Positions 39,601-48,093 of a DNA stretch of 52,105 bases are shown one piece after another. The translations under genes and the position numbers were made by a program. The notes beneath the pieces are model-generated. The model searched no databases and was not told the DNA's origin. It saw only the letters and a list, made by a program, of their open reading frames with translations. Source of the stretch: an uncultured Clostridia bacterium (lineage in GTDB: Bacteria; Bacillota; Clostridia; TANB77; CAG-508). The stretch lies in the NCBI GenBank assembly GCA_947584125.1, contig CANPWI010000001.1, positions 1 to 52,105 on the forward strand. The letters run 5' to 3'. Each line of letters starts with the position of its first letter. Position 1 is the first letter of the stretch.

Positions 39601-41072
39601 TCCACTGTAACACTTCCAAATATAACATTGGTGTTTTGGTCTTTATATTTTAATGTTACTTCTTTTTGTTCCGTATTCAATAAGTAACCCTGTGGTACTT
39701 CAATTTCCTTTACTTTGTATTTCCCAAGTGGCAAATTAGATTTACTTGCAATACCTGTACTATTGGTTGTAATTGTTGCCACTATATCGCCTTTTGTATA
39801 ATGCTTTACTGTTCTAGCTACATTATATATATCTTCACTTGCAATTATTTGAAATTTTGCCCCTTGTACTTTATCTCCATTTGTATTTGTTTTAGTAACT
39901 GTTATTTCTCCTGTTGGCTCTGTATTTACTATTGCTTGTGTTGCTGTTTGATTAGGTTTTACATCTACTGTATAAGTTTCAGTATTTAGTAAATAACCTG
40001 TCGGACTTGATTTTTCTTTTACATAGTAAGTCCCTCTTTTTAATTTATCTAACTTTATCTTTCCATTTGTTACTGTTACATCACGATTGAATCCGTTTTC
40101 TCCTGTTACATTAAATACTGCTCCATCAACTAAGTCTCCATTAGTGTTTAATTTGCTTAACTCTAAATTTCCAAAAAGATTTATTTGCATATCTAAAAAC
40201 ATTGTTACTGGATCATTATAATTTAAAGCATATAATTGGTTTTGAACTCCATCTTGAAACACAAAATATACTGTTGTATCATTATCTGCTGTTTCTTCTT
40301 TTATAACTCCCCAACTTTTCATTGTACTTTCTGATATTGTATAATTTTCTCTTGTACAACTTTCATCTACTGTAATTGATAGTGTGTTTTGACCTTTTGT
40401 ATGTGTAATTCTTATTCCATCAACTGTCTTATCAAAACTAACATAGTCTGCTAATACATTGTTTGAATCTGTTATTTCTTTGGTTTCCCCACATTCTACT
40501 ATTATTGTATCATTTACAAAACTAGGTTGCCTTTTTATATTTTGTATTTTTGAATTTATTTCATTTTTAAAATTCACATATCCACTTTGAATGCTGGCGT
40601 CTTTAAATGTTGCACTAGATTGTCCTAATACTTCCCATATCATTTGTTGTGTATAGACATAGTCCATTTTTCTTGATTTCATTCCTTCTGCCATTATTCC
40701 ACCGTCTATAACATAATTACCATATTTTGAATACCATCCAAAATATGCTACTCGACACGCTTGTTTCATTTTTTCATCTGATGGTTTTGTATGCGTTGCC
40801 TCGTGTATTGTTCCTGTTTTGCAATCAACTCCGTGTTCACTACAAAATACTGTTATCATTTCTCGAGTTGTATAATTTACTAATCTTCTTAATAATATTC
40901 CTACACTACCAGTATTATCTGTTGTATAAACTTGTGAATCCCATTGACCAGCTACCCATTTTTCACTTCCTGAACTTGAAACTGCAAATATAGGTTGTGC
41001 TGTACTAAATAATGTTATTAGTATAAACATAAATGCTATTACTTTTTTAAATTTATTTATTTGTTTTAACAT
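36635..41072 (-). CDS. thioester/Cna_B-repeat surface adhesin with sortase signal, 1478 aa, one CGG +1 shift
   Basis: Large wall-anchored adhesin. A signal peptide (to about residue 30, LFSTAQPIFA) is followed by a thioester domain with Cys in REMITVFCSEHG and Gln in YTQQMIWEVLG, then many SpaA/Cna_B prealbumin-like domains (for example LVDGAVFNVTGENGF and VQGAKFQIIA) and four closely related repeats near the C-terminus. The CGG at 36735-36737 is directly followed by TGA. Skipping C turns TPKTR-stop into TPKTG-DTRNILLATSISIISLLG, a membrane helix and KLKNRNK tail. The sortase motif therefore exists only if the CGG is skipped. It is the likely substrate of the class B sortase at 13878-14639. 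Confidence 0.93.
37085..38110 (-). repeat. four tandem Cna_B repeats in the adhesin
   Basis: Units of about 75-85 codons share V-E-I-x-K at the start, G-x-E-L-E-G-A, S-T-K-E-x-H, and I-E-F-T-V-T-E-D-K-E-T-Q-K-I-E-M-I-D-K at the end, with the last unit closest to the wall. Nucleotide similarity between units (for example TTTTTGTGTTTCCTTATC near 37100 and 37360) suggests recent duplication and possible length variation. Confidence 0.8.
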
Positions 41073-41141
41073 TATAATTTCCTCCTAACTAAAAAAAAGA
41101 ACAAGCACTATACTTGTTCCATAATTCTTTATATTTATTTT

Positions 41142-41819
41142 TTATCTATAATAAAAATTTATTGTCCATTTTTGACATTGTGGACAAGTCCATACTTCAT
41201 ACCCTGATGGACATTTTTTTAAGTATTCTGATTTGTCTATCTTGCCACTTTCCCATTCTTTACCCCATTTTTCTATTTCTGTATTATAGTAATTATCTGC
41301 TTGTTCCTTTGTTTCAAACCATTTTCCTGTATTTCCACCATCAATTTTGTGATTGTTTCCTATACATTCTGTTTTTGGTGCTACCTTTACTTCTATCTCT
41401 GTATAATTATTATTTTGAGAAATATCTACATTCTGCTCTTTGCTACTATTTTCTGTATTGGTGTTCGTTGTAGTTTTTGTATCTTGTGTTTTATTGTTTA
41501 TAGTATTTCCTTGTTCTTGTATATCTTTTTTTACTTCATTTTTAACTTGGACTTTACTTCCTGTTTTATTATCACTCATTGATGTATCTACTTTTTTTGC
41601 ACTCTCTTGTTGTTCTTGATTTTTTTCTTCTTTATTTTGCATTTCTATATTGTTTTCTTGTATTTCTTTTTGATTTGAAATTTCCTTTTGCACCATACTA
41701 TCTTGATTTTGCATTACATTTTCAAAATTTGTTATTCTTTCTCCTTTTTCATTTACTGATCCATAATAACTAAAACTTGAAATCATTGCTATAAATATAA
41801 TTAAAATAATTTTTCTCAT
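41142..41819 (-). CDS. secreted low-complexity protein, 225 aa
   Basis: Signal peptide MRKIILIIFIAMISSFSYYG, then a long Gln/Asn/Lys/Thr-rich low-complexity middle (about 40-145) and a compact C-terminal domain with WFETKEQADNYYNTEIEKWG and KKCPSGYEVWTCPQCQKWTI, two Cys pairs near the end. It is upstream of the adhesin in the same direction. A role in surface assembly is a guess. No lipobox. The intergenic stretch 41820-42008 shows no gene. Confidence 0.7.
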   Translation of the reverse strand: MRKIILIIFIAMISSFSYYGSVNEKGERITNFENVMQNQDSMVQKEISNQKEIQENNIEMQNKEEKNQEQQESAKKVDTSMSDNKTGSKVQVKNEVKKDIQEQGNTINNKTQDTKTTTNTNTENSSKEQNVDISQNNNYTEIEVKVAPKTECIGNNHKIDGGNTGKWFETKEQADNYYNTEIEKWGKEWESGKIDKSEYLKKCPSGYEVWTCPQCQKWTINFYYR

Positions 41820-42008
41820 ATCTCATTCCTCCCTTTGAGTTTATTTTAGTAACTTTATGGGAGGAAAACAAAGGTGTAATTCTTGTTTTTTTTACTAATT
41901 TATATATTTATAAAATATTCTTTTCAGTAAGTAAAAGAGTAAGTATTAAAAAGGGGTTTGTAAGGGGAAATTTTATAAAAAATACTCCCTCGATTTTTGG
42001 GCATAATC

Positions 42009-42924
42009 CTAGCGTTCATAATTTCGCTTTTTTTCCTCCCTCTCGTTGTGTTCTTCAATACATTTTACAATAAAATCTTCTGCTTGTTTTTCTGTTTGAA
42101 TATTTTTAGGAAGTATTTTTTGTATTCTTTCTTTGTTTAACTTAAATTTTTCTACTTGATTAGGTTTTTGTTCTCCCATTATTTCTTCAATTTTGTCTGC
42201 TGTAAGTTTTCCCTCTTGACTTAACATTTTTAGATGTTTTGCTTGTGATACATTAGGCGTTTTTTCATCATAATCATAAATGTTAAGTATTACATATTGT
42301 TCATCTTCTGTTAGATATGATAAGTCAACAGCTGGACTAAATGCTATTCTTTCTTCATCTACTAATTTTAGTAATTCTGGTATTAGTTCAGTTAATCGAA
42401 TATATCTTTGAATTTGTCTAGCACTATCTTCACTATTTTTTGCAATTCTTTCATCAGTTCGTAACTTTGTGCCAACTTGGCACGAAGTTAAATCGTTTCT
42501 CTTTCCTTGATGTTTTTCTGCCTCTAACTTCATTTTATATGCAAATGCCTTTTCACTTGGTAGTATTTTTGTCCTTTGCATATTACTATCTACCATTACT
42601 ATTGTTGCTTCATCATCACTTAGATTACGAATAATACAAGGCACTTCTTTTAATCCTGCTTTTTGACTTGCCATTTTTCTTCTGTGTCCAGAAATAATTT
42701 CATAATTTCCATCTGCTCTTTGCCTCACTACTAACGGCACTATTATTCCACTTGTTTTTACTGTTTCTATCATATTTTTCATTTCTTCATCATCATTTAC
42801 TTTAAAAGGGTGATTTGGAAAATCAAATAGTTTGTCTAATGGTATTGGAATTGCTTTTTCAATGTTCAAAATATCCTTACCGTTGCACAGGCTCTAAAAT
42901 ATCATCTAGCGTTGGCAAATTCAT
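42009..42924 (-). CDS. parB: ParB family partition protein, 304 aa, one CGG +1 shift
   Basis: True start is ATG 42924, overlapping the parA end: NLPTLDDILEPVQ, skip C of CGG 42880-42882, GKDILNIEKAIPIPLDKLF. The CGG is followed directly by TAA. Without the skip, translation would have to restart at an unlikely TTG 42869. The ParB/Srx domain shows VPLVVRQRADGNYEIISGHR and RKMASQKAGLKEVPCIIRN, then a helix-turn-helix in RIAKNSEDSARQIQRYIRLT. The frame has 305 codons. With ParA it probably stabilises the excised element or acts in transfer. A 4-base or longer overlap with parA implies coupling. Confidence 0.92.
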
Positions 42925-43729
42925 TTCTAGTTCTTTGTTTTTCAATTTTCAATACCTCCTTACAAAAATTATCGTAGGCAATAGCTGGTTTGCTATTCTT
43001 ATCATAAGCAAATAAACTTTTTCCTGCCATTGTTCCCTCAACTGCTTTTACTCCTTGTGGAATAATTGTGTCATAGATTTTTATTTTACTACCATAACTA
43101 TTTTGAAGTGTTTGAAATGTTGTTTTTCCTACTTTTGTTTGCATATCTGCAAGAGTAATTAAAACACCATCAATTTTCAAATTAGGGTTTATTCTTTTTC
43201 GTACCTTATTTATTGTTTGAATTAGTTGTGTCATTCCGTTTTGCCGATAAATAATGAGCTTGTACTGGTATTATTACACTATCACTACACGCAAGTGCAT
43301 TAAGTGTAATCATACTTAAACTAGGTCTGCAATCAATAATTACATAATCATATTTACTTTTTACTTCATCAATATAACCTTTTAGCATATATTCTCTGCT
43401 CATATTATTAACAAGACCTACTTCTATTGCCTCTAAATCGATATTAGATGGCACTAAATCTACTCCCTCGCTATGATGTAATATAGCTTCATTTTCTTCT
43501 AATGGAACATCTTTTATTACTTTATCTAGTACAGTTCCTATTGTTTCTTCAAGTTCATCTGGATTTCTATATCCTAAACAAGTTGTAAGGTCGCCTTGTG
43601 GATCTGCGTCTACAAGCAATACTTTCTTTCCATTTTTCGCTAAACCTACTCCGTAAATTAAGAGCTGTCGTAGTTTTACCTACTCCACCGTTTTTGGTTT
43701 GCAATGGCAATTACTTTTGTCCTTGACAT
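42902..43729 (-). CDS. parA: ParA/Soj family partition ATPase, 274 aa, three CGG +1 shifts
   Basis: ATG 43729 follows GGAGG. The deviant Walker A loop is MSRTKVIAIANQK, skip (43688-43690), GGVGKTTTALNL, skip (43651-43653), GVGLAKNGKKVLLVDADPQG. A third site, 43236-43238, gives HYLSAK, skip, GMTQLIQTINKVRKR. With all three the frame is 275 codons and continuous to TGA at 42902, which also shows TGA is a normal stop here. Walker A' is LLVDADPQGDLT and Walker B YVIIDCRPSLS. It partners parB directly downstream. Confidence 0.95.
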
Positions 43730-43829
43730 TTGTAGTTCCTCCTTTCATTAAAATTTAGTCATTAAAAAATGACTATGTTGCTTTGCTGTTATGTAAAAGG
43801 AAAAAACGAATTGTATTTCTACAACTCGT

Positions 43830-44141
43830 TTACCTACTATCTCTCGTTTTATGCTTGTCCCTTATTTCTTGCTTTTTTAATATATTATATAAATCTTTTG
43901 TTTTTTCTTCATTATTTAATTTTGCTATTTTTATCTCTCTATTTATTATAAATTCTTTTGACATTTTAAATGTTCCTATTGCTCCTCCACCATCAAAAAA
44001 GTTATATCTTCCGTCTTTGTCCTTTCCTAAATAAACTGATATAACATCACTTTTCATTGAATTAGTTAATGGCAATTCTATATTACAAAACATTCCTGTT
44101 CCCATTTCTTCTAATATTTGTATTGAATCTTTTTCTTGCAT
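43830..44141 (-). CDS. hypothetical protein at the right end of the ICE, 103 aa
   Basis: ATG 44141 follows AAAGGAGGAG. Sequence includes FCNIELPLTNSMKSDVISVY, then LGKDKDGRYNFFDGGGAIGT and a charged helical tail. It may be a small beta-rich protein. No family recognised. It is the last gene before the attachment site and is upstream of parA in transcription order. Confidence 0.6.
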   Translation of the reverse strand: MQEKDSIQILEEMGTGMFCNIELPLTNSMKSDVISVYLGKDKDGRYNFFDGGGAIGTFKMSKEFIINREIKIAKLNNEEKTKDLYNILKKQEIRDKHKTRDSR

Positions 44142-44160
44142 TTTATTCTCCTCCTTTAAC

Positions 44161-44190
44161 AAAAAAAAGAAAGCTATGTTCTAACTTTCT
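44161..44190 (-). terminator. short terminator at the right end of the ICE
   Basis: On the minus strand AGAAAG, an 11-base loop and CTTTCT are followed by a run of eight T. It could stop transcription entering the element from the interrupted ZIP gene. Confidence 0.55.
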
Positions 44191-44227
44191 TTCTATAATA
44201 AACTCAAATTATTTCAAGCATTTTTTT

Positions 44228-44255
44228 GCGTTCTACTTTTTACTCAACCTTCTGG
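44228..44255. repeat. right attachment site: recombinase arm and 8-bp core
   Basis: GCGTTCTACTTTTTACTCAA leads directly into the core CCTTCTGG (44248-44255). The arm is an inverted copy of the left arm. Joined, the two ends form a near-palindromic attP centred on the TTCT of the core. The empty chromosomal site would read TAAT-CCTTCTGG-CAAATTA within the ZIP gene. Confidence 0.85.
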
Positions 44256-44610
44256 CAAATTATGAAGTGCAAGTCCTATAGCAACTGCAATGCCTGTTTT
44301 TAGTAAATTATTTTTTTGATATTTATTTTTCTTAGTCTGTATCTTGTTTTGTACCACTATATCACAGATTATCATAACTATTATCCCAAATACTATTCCT
44401 GTTATTGTACTTGCAAAATCTGATACAGAAATTGCCTCTGGAATTAAGTCAAAGCATACAATTGCCATCATTAAGCCTGAGGCAAATGATAAAACAAAAC
44501 TAAGCAATTTATTTGAAGTATTGTTAAATTTTACTCCTATTATTCCACCGAATTGTAGTTCCAAACGTTCCAAAAAATAGCCCTAATAAAGTGTTTTTCA
44601 GTATAGTCAA
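44244..44610 (-). pseudogene. ZIP family metal transporter, N-terminal half, with one CGG +1 shift
   Basis: TTG 44610 follows GAGGTG by seven bases (the in-frame ATG 44625 is an alternative). The sequence LLGLFFGTFGTTI, skip C of CGG 44548-44550, GGIIGVKFNNTSNKLLSFVL, then SGLMMAIVCFDLIPEA is typical of bacterial ZIP transporters. It ends with LALHNLPEG just where the ICE starts and meets a stop three bases beyond the core. The rest is at 1535-1919. The N-terminal half has about four membrane helices. Transport of zinc or similar metals is presumably lost in this insertion. Confidence 0.88.
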
Positions 44611-44670
44611 AATTATACACCTCATTTAAATTTATGCACTTTTATTTTGTTTTATGCAGTTGCCATTTAA

Positions 44671-45084
44671 TTATTTGTTTAGCATAAAATTATCTGGTAA
44701 TAAATCTTCTAAAGTTTTCTTAACTATTTTTCCATCTCCATAATACATGCAAACTATAAAGTCTTTCTTACAAAATTCTGTCATAAATTGCCTACAGTAT
44801 CCACAAGGAGTTGTATATATTAGCTCATCTTTTCCGCCGACGACAAGTATTGCTTCAAATTCCTTTTCTCCTTCTGATACAGCTTTTGTGAATGCAACTC
44901 TTTCTGCACAGATAGACATTATTCCTCCATTTTCTATATTGCATCCTGAATAAATTTTTCCAGTCTTTGTAAGTAAAGCAGCTCCTACTTTAAAGTTTGA
45001 GTATGGTGTATATGCATTTTTTCTTACAGCTTTTGCTGTTTCTATTAATTTGTCTAAGTTTTCGTTTAATAATTCATTCTCCAT
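44671..45084 (-). CDS. cdd: cytidine deaminase, 137 aa
   Basis: Deaminates cytidine and deoxycytidine in pyrimidine salvage. The substrate loop is AYTPYSNFKVGAALLTKTGK, the zinc ligands are in CAERVAFTKA with the catalytic Glu, and PCGYCRQFMTEF. Length is standard. Two CGG trinucleotides (VVGG region) are out of frame and do not shift. It starts three bases after prfA ends; the two may share a transcript. Confidence 0.95.
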   Translation of the reverse strand: MENELLNENLDKLIETAKAVRKNAYTPYSNFKVGAALLTKTGKIYSGCNIENGGIMSICAERVAFTKAVSEGEKEFEAILVVGGKDELIYTTPCGYCRQFMTEFCKKDFIVCMYYGDGKIVKKTLEDLLPDNFMLNK

Positions 45085-45087
45085 ATT

Positions 45088-46146
45088 TTATTCGTCTCCT
45101 TTTAGTTTCTCTGCTCTATCTGCTGTAATTAGTGCATCTATCATTTCATCTAAGTCTCCATTTAAAAAGTTTTCCATTTGATATATGCTTAAGCCAATTC
45201 TATGATCTGTTATTCTTCCTTGTGGATAGTTGTAAGTTCTAATTTTTTCACTTCTATCTCCTGTTCCAACTTGACTTTTTCTTTCATTTGCAAGTTTTTC
45301 ATCTTGTTTTTGTTTTTCCATTTCATATAATCTTGATTTTAATAATCTCATTGCATACTCTCTGTTTTGTACTTGTGATCTTTCTGTTTGGCATTCTGCA
45401 ACTATTCCAGTTGGCTCGTGAATTAATCTAACTGCTGATGATGTTTTATTTACATGTTGTCCTCCTGCACCTGATGCTCTATATACTTCCATTTTTATAT
45501 CAGCTGGATTTATTTCTATTTCTACATCTTCTACAACTGGTAATATTGCTACTGTTGCAGCTGATGTATGTATTCTTCCACTGCTCTCTGTATCTGGAAC
45601 TCTTTGAACTCTATGTGCTCCACTTTCAAATTTTAGTCTACTATATACTCCTTTTCCTGTAATCATAAAGGTTATTTCTTTATATCCACCAAGTTCTGTT
45701 TCATTTTCATTCAATACATCTAGTTTCCAGTGTTTTTTTTCTGCATACATAGAATACATTCTAAACAAAGTTCCTGCAAATAGTGCTGCTTCTTCTCCTC
45801 CTGCTCCTGCTCTTATTTCGCATATTATATTTTTATCGTCGTCTGGATCTTTTGGTATTAGAAGTATTTTCAATTCTTCTTCTATTCTAGGCAAACTTTC
45901 TCTTGCTTCATCTATTTCCATTTGTGCTAATTCTTTAAGTTCAGGGTCTTTTAGTAATTCTTCGTTTTCTTCTATTGTTTTTTCTGCTTTTTTATATTCC
46001 CTATATTTTTCTACTATTGGAGTAAGTTCTGAGTGTTCCTTCATAAGTTTTTGCCAAGAGTTTGTTTTAGCAATCTCTTCTGGGTCGCTTATCTTTTCTG
46101 TTAACTCGTCATACCTTTTTTCTACATCTTCTAATCTTTGGAACAT
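45088..46146 (-). CDS. prfA: peptide chain release factor 1, 352 aa
   Basis: Terminates translation at UAA and UAG. The tripeptide region is RVPDTESSGRIHTSAATVAI (PxT type of RF1, not SPF of RF2), and the catalytic GGQ lies in RASGAGGQHVNKTSSAVR. The C-terminal GDRSEKIRTYNYPQGRITDH is typical. It is complete, has no CGG in frame and no recoding site. Its presence with UAA/UAG stops fits a standard set of stop signals. Confidence 0.97.
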   Translation of the reverse strand: MFQRLEDVEKRYDELTEKISDPEEIAKTNSWQKLMKEHSELTPIVEKYREYKKAEKTIEENEELLKDPELKELAQMEIDEARESLPRIEEELKILLIPKDPDDDKNIICEIRAGAGGEEAALFAGTLFRMYSMYAEKKHWKLDVLNENETELGGYKEITFMITGKGVYSRLKFESGAHRVQRVPDTESSGRIHTSAATVAILPVVEDVEIEINPADIKMEVYRASGAGGQHVNKTSSAVRLIHEPTGIVAECQTERSQVQNREYAMRLLKSRLYEMEKQKQDEKLANERKSQVGTGDRSEKIRTYNYPQGRITDHRIGLSIYQMENFLNGDLDEMIDALITADRAEKLKGDE

Positions 46147-46210
46147 TATATTTCCCCTTTCTTCACTATTTAACTTGCCTTTGGTATTATATAATCTTTT
46201 TTAAGTATTG

Positions 46211-48079
46211 TCAATTAGTTAGAACTATCTTGTTATATTGTATTTTTTTATTTTCTAGGGCATTACATTCTCTATTTGTACAAGTTAATATAATTATTTG
46301 TCTATCTCCATAATTTTTATTTAAAAATTCTAGAACATTTTCTAATCTCTTTTGGTCAAAATATGCAAAAGTTTCATCTAAGATTATTGGCATATTTTCT
46401 TTTACAAGTTCGTTTATACTTGATATTCTAAGAGATAAATATAGCTCATCAACAGTTCCTACACTTAGAACATTTGCTGAAACGTAATTTCCATTTTCAG
46501 TTTCAACCATTAATCCATTTTCTTCATTTACTTTAACTGATTTATATTTTCCACTAGATATATTTTTTATAGCCTCTGATAAATCTACAGTAAATTTTGG
46601 CGTTACTTTTTCTCTCATTTCTAAGTAAGCATCTTCTAATGCTTCTTTTGCAATTTCGATAGATTCATTATATTCTATTAGATTTTGATATTCTTCTTTA
46701 AGGTTCTCTAATTCTTCTTCTATTTTTGTAAGATTCTCTAATTTTTTTATTCCTTCATTTTGTCTCATTTCTAATTTTGTTAATTCTAATTTTAATTCAT
46801 TTATTAAATTTTGTTCTTCGATTATATTTCTATTTTCTAATTTGTTATTTAATATATTTTCTACGTTTTGTAATTTTGAAAATCTATTTTTTAAATTGGA
46901 TTTTTGTAATTCAATATTTGATTGTATTTCATCTTTTCTACTCTGTATTACTTTTTCTTTTTCTTTAATCTCATTTTCTAATAATTCTATCTTTGTTTTT
47001 ATTTGCTCTATTTCTCTTTCTTTTTGTTCATTTGCTTTTTTTATAGCTTTATTTTTGTTTAAGTTTAATATTAGTCCTACTAAAGCTACTACTATTGCAA
47101 TTCCTGCCAAGGATAAGCCTACGATTTTTTGATTTATAAAGTATAATATAAGTCCAATGATAAGCAATATTATTGATATTATATATGTAATTTTTGAACT
47201 TTTTTTACCTTTTTCTAATTTTATTTGATTTAGACTTTCTTCTAAATTTTCCCTTTGCATTTTAATTTCATCTTGTGCTGTTTTGTTTATATTTATTTTT
47301 TCTTCTTCTATCTTTTCGTTATCTTGTACCTTTTGCAATTCTTGAAGAATCTCTAATTCCTTCCCTGCTTCACTAATTTTTTCTAATAGCAAATTTTTTT
47401 CATCTTCTATTTCATATTGAAGTGGTTCTATTTCTTCTAACTCTTCTTTATCTCTTGTTAATTCTTCTATTTTTTTGGTAACTAAATATAACGGTTTTGT
47501 AGGGCTTTTCAAAGTTCCTATCTCATCTGTTTGTCTTTTATTTAATTTTGATAAAACTGTTTTATATGAAATATCGTCTTCTCCTGTTAGCATAATGTTT
47601 GATGCTTTTTGTATTAAAGTGTTTTGTTTCTTTTCATCAAGTTTTACTTCTTGCTGTGCTATCACTTGTGACATATTAAATAGCTCCTCGTCAACCTTAG
47701 TTTGTTCTGAAAAATATTGATTTCCGTAGGTTTTATCAATTGCATAATTTTTGCTTATATCATTTCCACTTTTGTCAAAAACTTGTGGATTCTTTTTGTA
47801 AAAATTTCTATACACTTCATATTCTTCGTTATTATCAAGAACATAATCTATTTTTCCTGAAAACTCTCCTTCTTTCCAAGGCGTATATTTATCATAGTCA
47901 CTAATTTTTTGTCCATTTTTATTTTTGCTTATTCCATAAAATATACTGGTTATAAATTTAAGGAGAGTAGATTTTCCACTTTCATTTTCTCCATATATAA
48001 CATTTATACCATCTTCAAGTTTTATTTCTTTATCAGTTAATTTTCCAAAATTATTTATCTTAATTTCTTTAATTTGCAT
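46211..48079 (-). CDS. YhaN-like AAA ATPase (SMC/SbcC-like), 622 aa
   Basis: N-terminal Walker A is INVIYGENESGKSTLLKFIT, a Q-loop region follows, then a long coiled coil interrupted near residues 300-340 by two membrane helices (YIISIILLIIGLILYFI and the next). The C-terminus has an ABC-type signature SVGTVDELYLSLRI and Walker B MPIILDETFAYFD. This matches YhaN, the partner of the YhaO nuclease encoded just upstream, likely a DNA end-processing complex at the membrane. No CGG in frame. Confidence 0.88.
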   Translation of the reverse strand: MQIKEIKINNFGKLTDKEIKLEDGINVIYGENESGKSTLLKFITSIFYGISKNKNGQKISDYDKYTPWKEGEFSGKIDYVLDNNEEYEVYRNFYKKNPQVFDKSGNDISKNYAIDKTYGNQYFSEQTKVDEELFNMSQVIAQQEVKLDEKKQNTLIQKASNIMLTGEDDISYKTVLSKLNKRQTDEIGTLKSPTKPLYLVTKKIEELTRDKEELEEIEPLQYEIEDEKNLLLEKISEAGKELEILQELQKVQDNEKIEEEKININKTAQDEIKMQRENLEESLNQIKLEKGKKSSKITYIISIILLIIGLILYFINQKIVGLSLAGIAIVVALVGLILNLNKNKAIKKANEQKEREIEQIKTKIELLENEIKEKEKVIQSRKDEIQSNIELQKSNLKNRFSKLQNVENILNNKLENRNIIEEQNLINELKLELTKLEMRQNEGIKKLENLTKIEEELENLKEEYQNLIEYNESIEIAKEALEDAYLEMREKVTPKFTVDLSEAIKNISSGKYKSVKVNEENGLMVETENGNYVSANVLSVGTVDELYLSLRISSINELVKENMPIILDETFAYFDQKRLENVLEFLNKNYGDRQIIILTCTNRECNALENKKIQYNKIVLTN

Positions 48080-48093
48080 TAAAATTTTCCTTT

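Larger units (their letters stand above)
1912..44255. mobile_element. ICE of the Tn1549/Tn916-like superfamily, about 42.3 kb
   Basis: The element is bounded by an 8-bp direct repeat CCTTCTGG (1912-1919 and 44248-44255) and interrupts a ZIP transporter gene. It carries a large serine recombinase at the left end, a full transfer set (VirD4, VirB4, VirB6/TrbL-like, PrgI, Maff2-like, CHAP hydrolase), a relaxase with MobC and an oriT-like region, a giant helicase/methylase, ParA/ParB, a sigma-like factor and cargo: an ABC/two-component module, a sortase and a surface adhesin. Nearly all genes lie on the minus strand. At least 26 in-frame CGG skip sites lie inside it. Boundaries are supported by the reconstituted ZIP frame. 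Confidence 0.92.

Noticed and set aside
42009..42869. ParB starting at TTG 42869
   Set aside because: No ribosome site is present, and the upstream ATG 42924 overlapping parA with one CGG skip gives a longer, family-like N-terminus and a whole number of codons.
1946..43729. ICE as a decayed, inactive relic full of pseudogenes
   Set aside because: All but one interruption are of the same CGG type and frames are otherwise perfectly kept, with no random stops or deletions. Decay would give mixed indels and stops, as seen in the regulator at 7051-7431.
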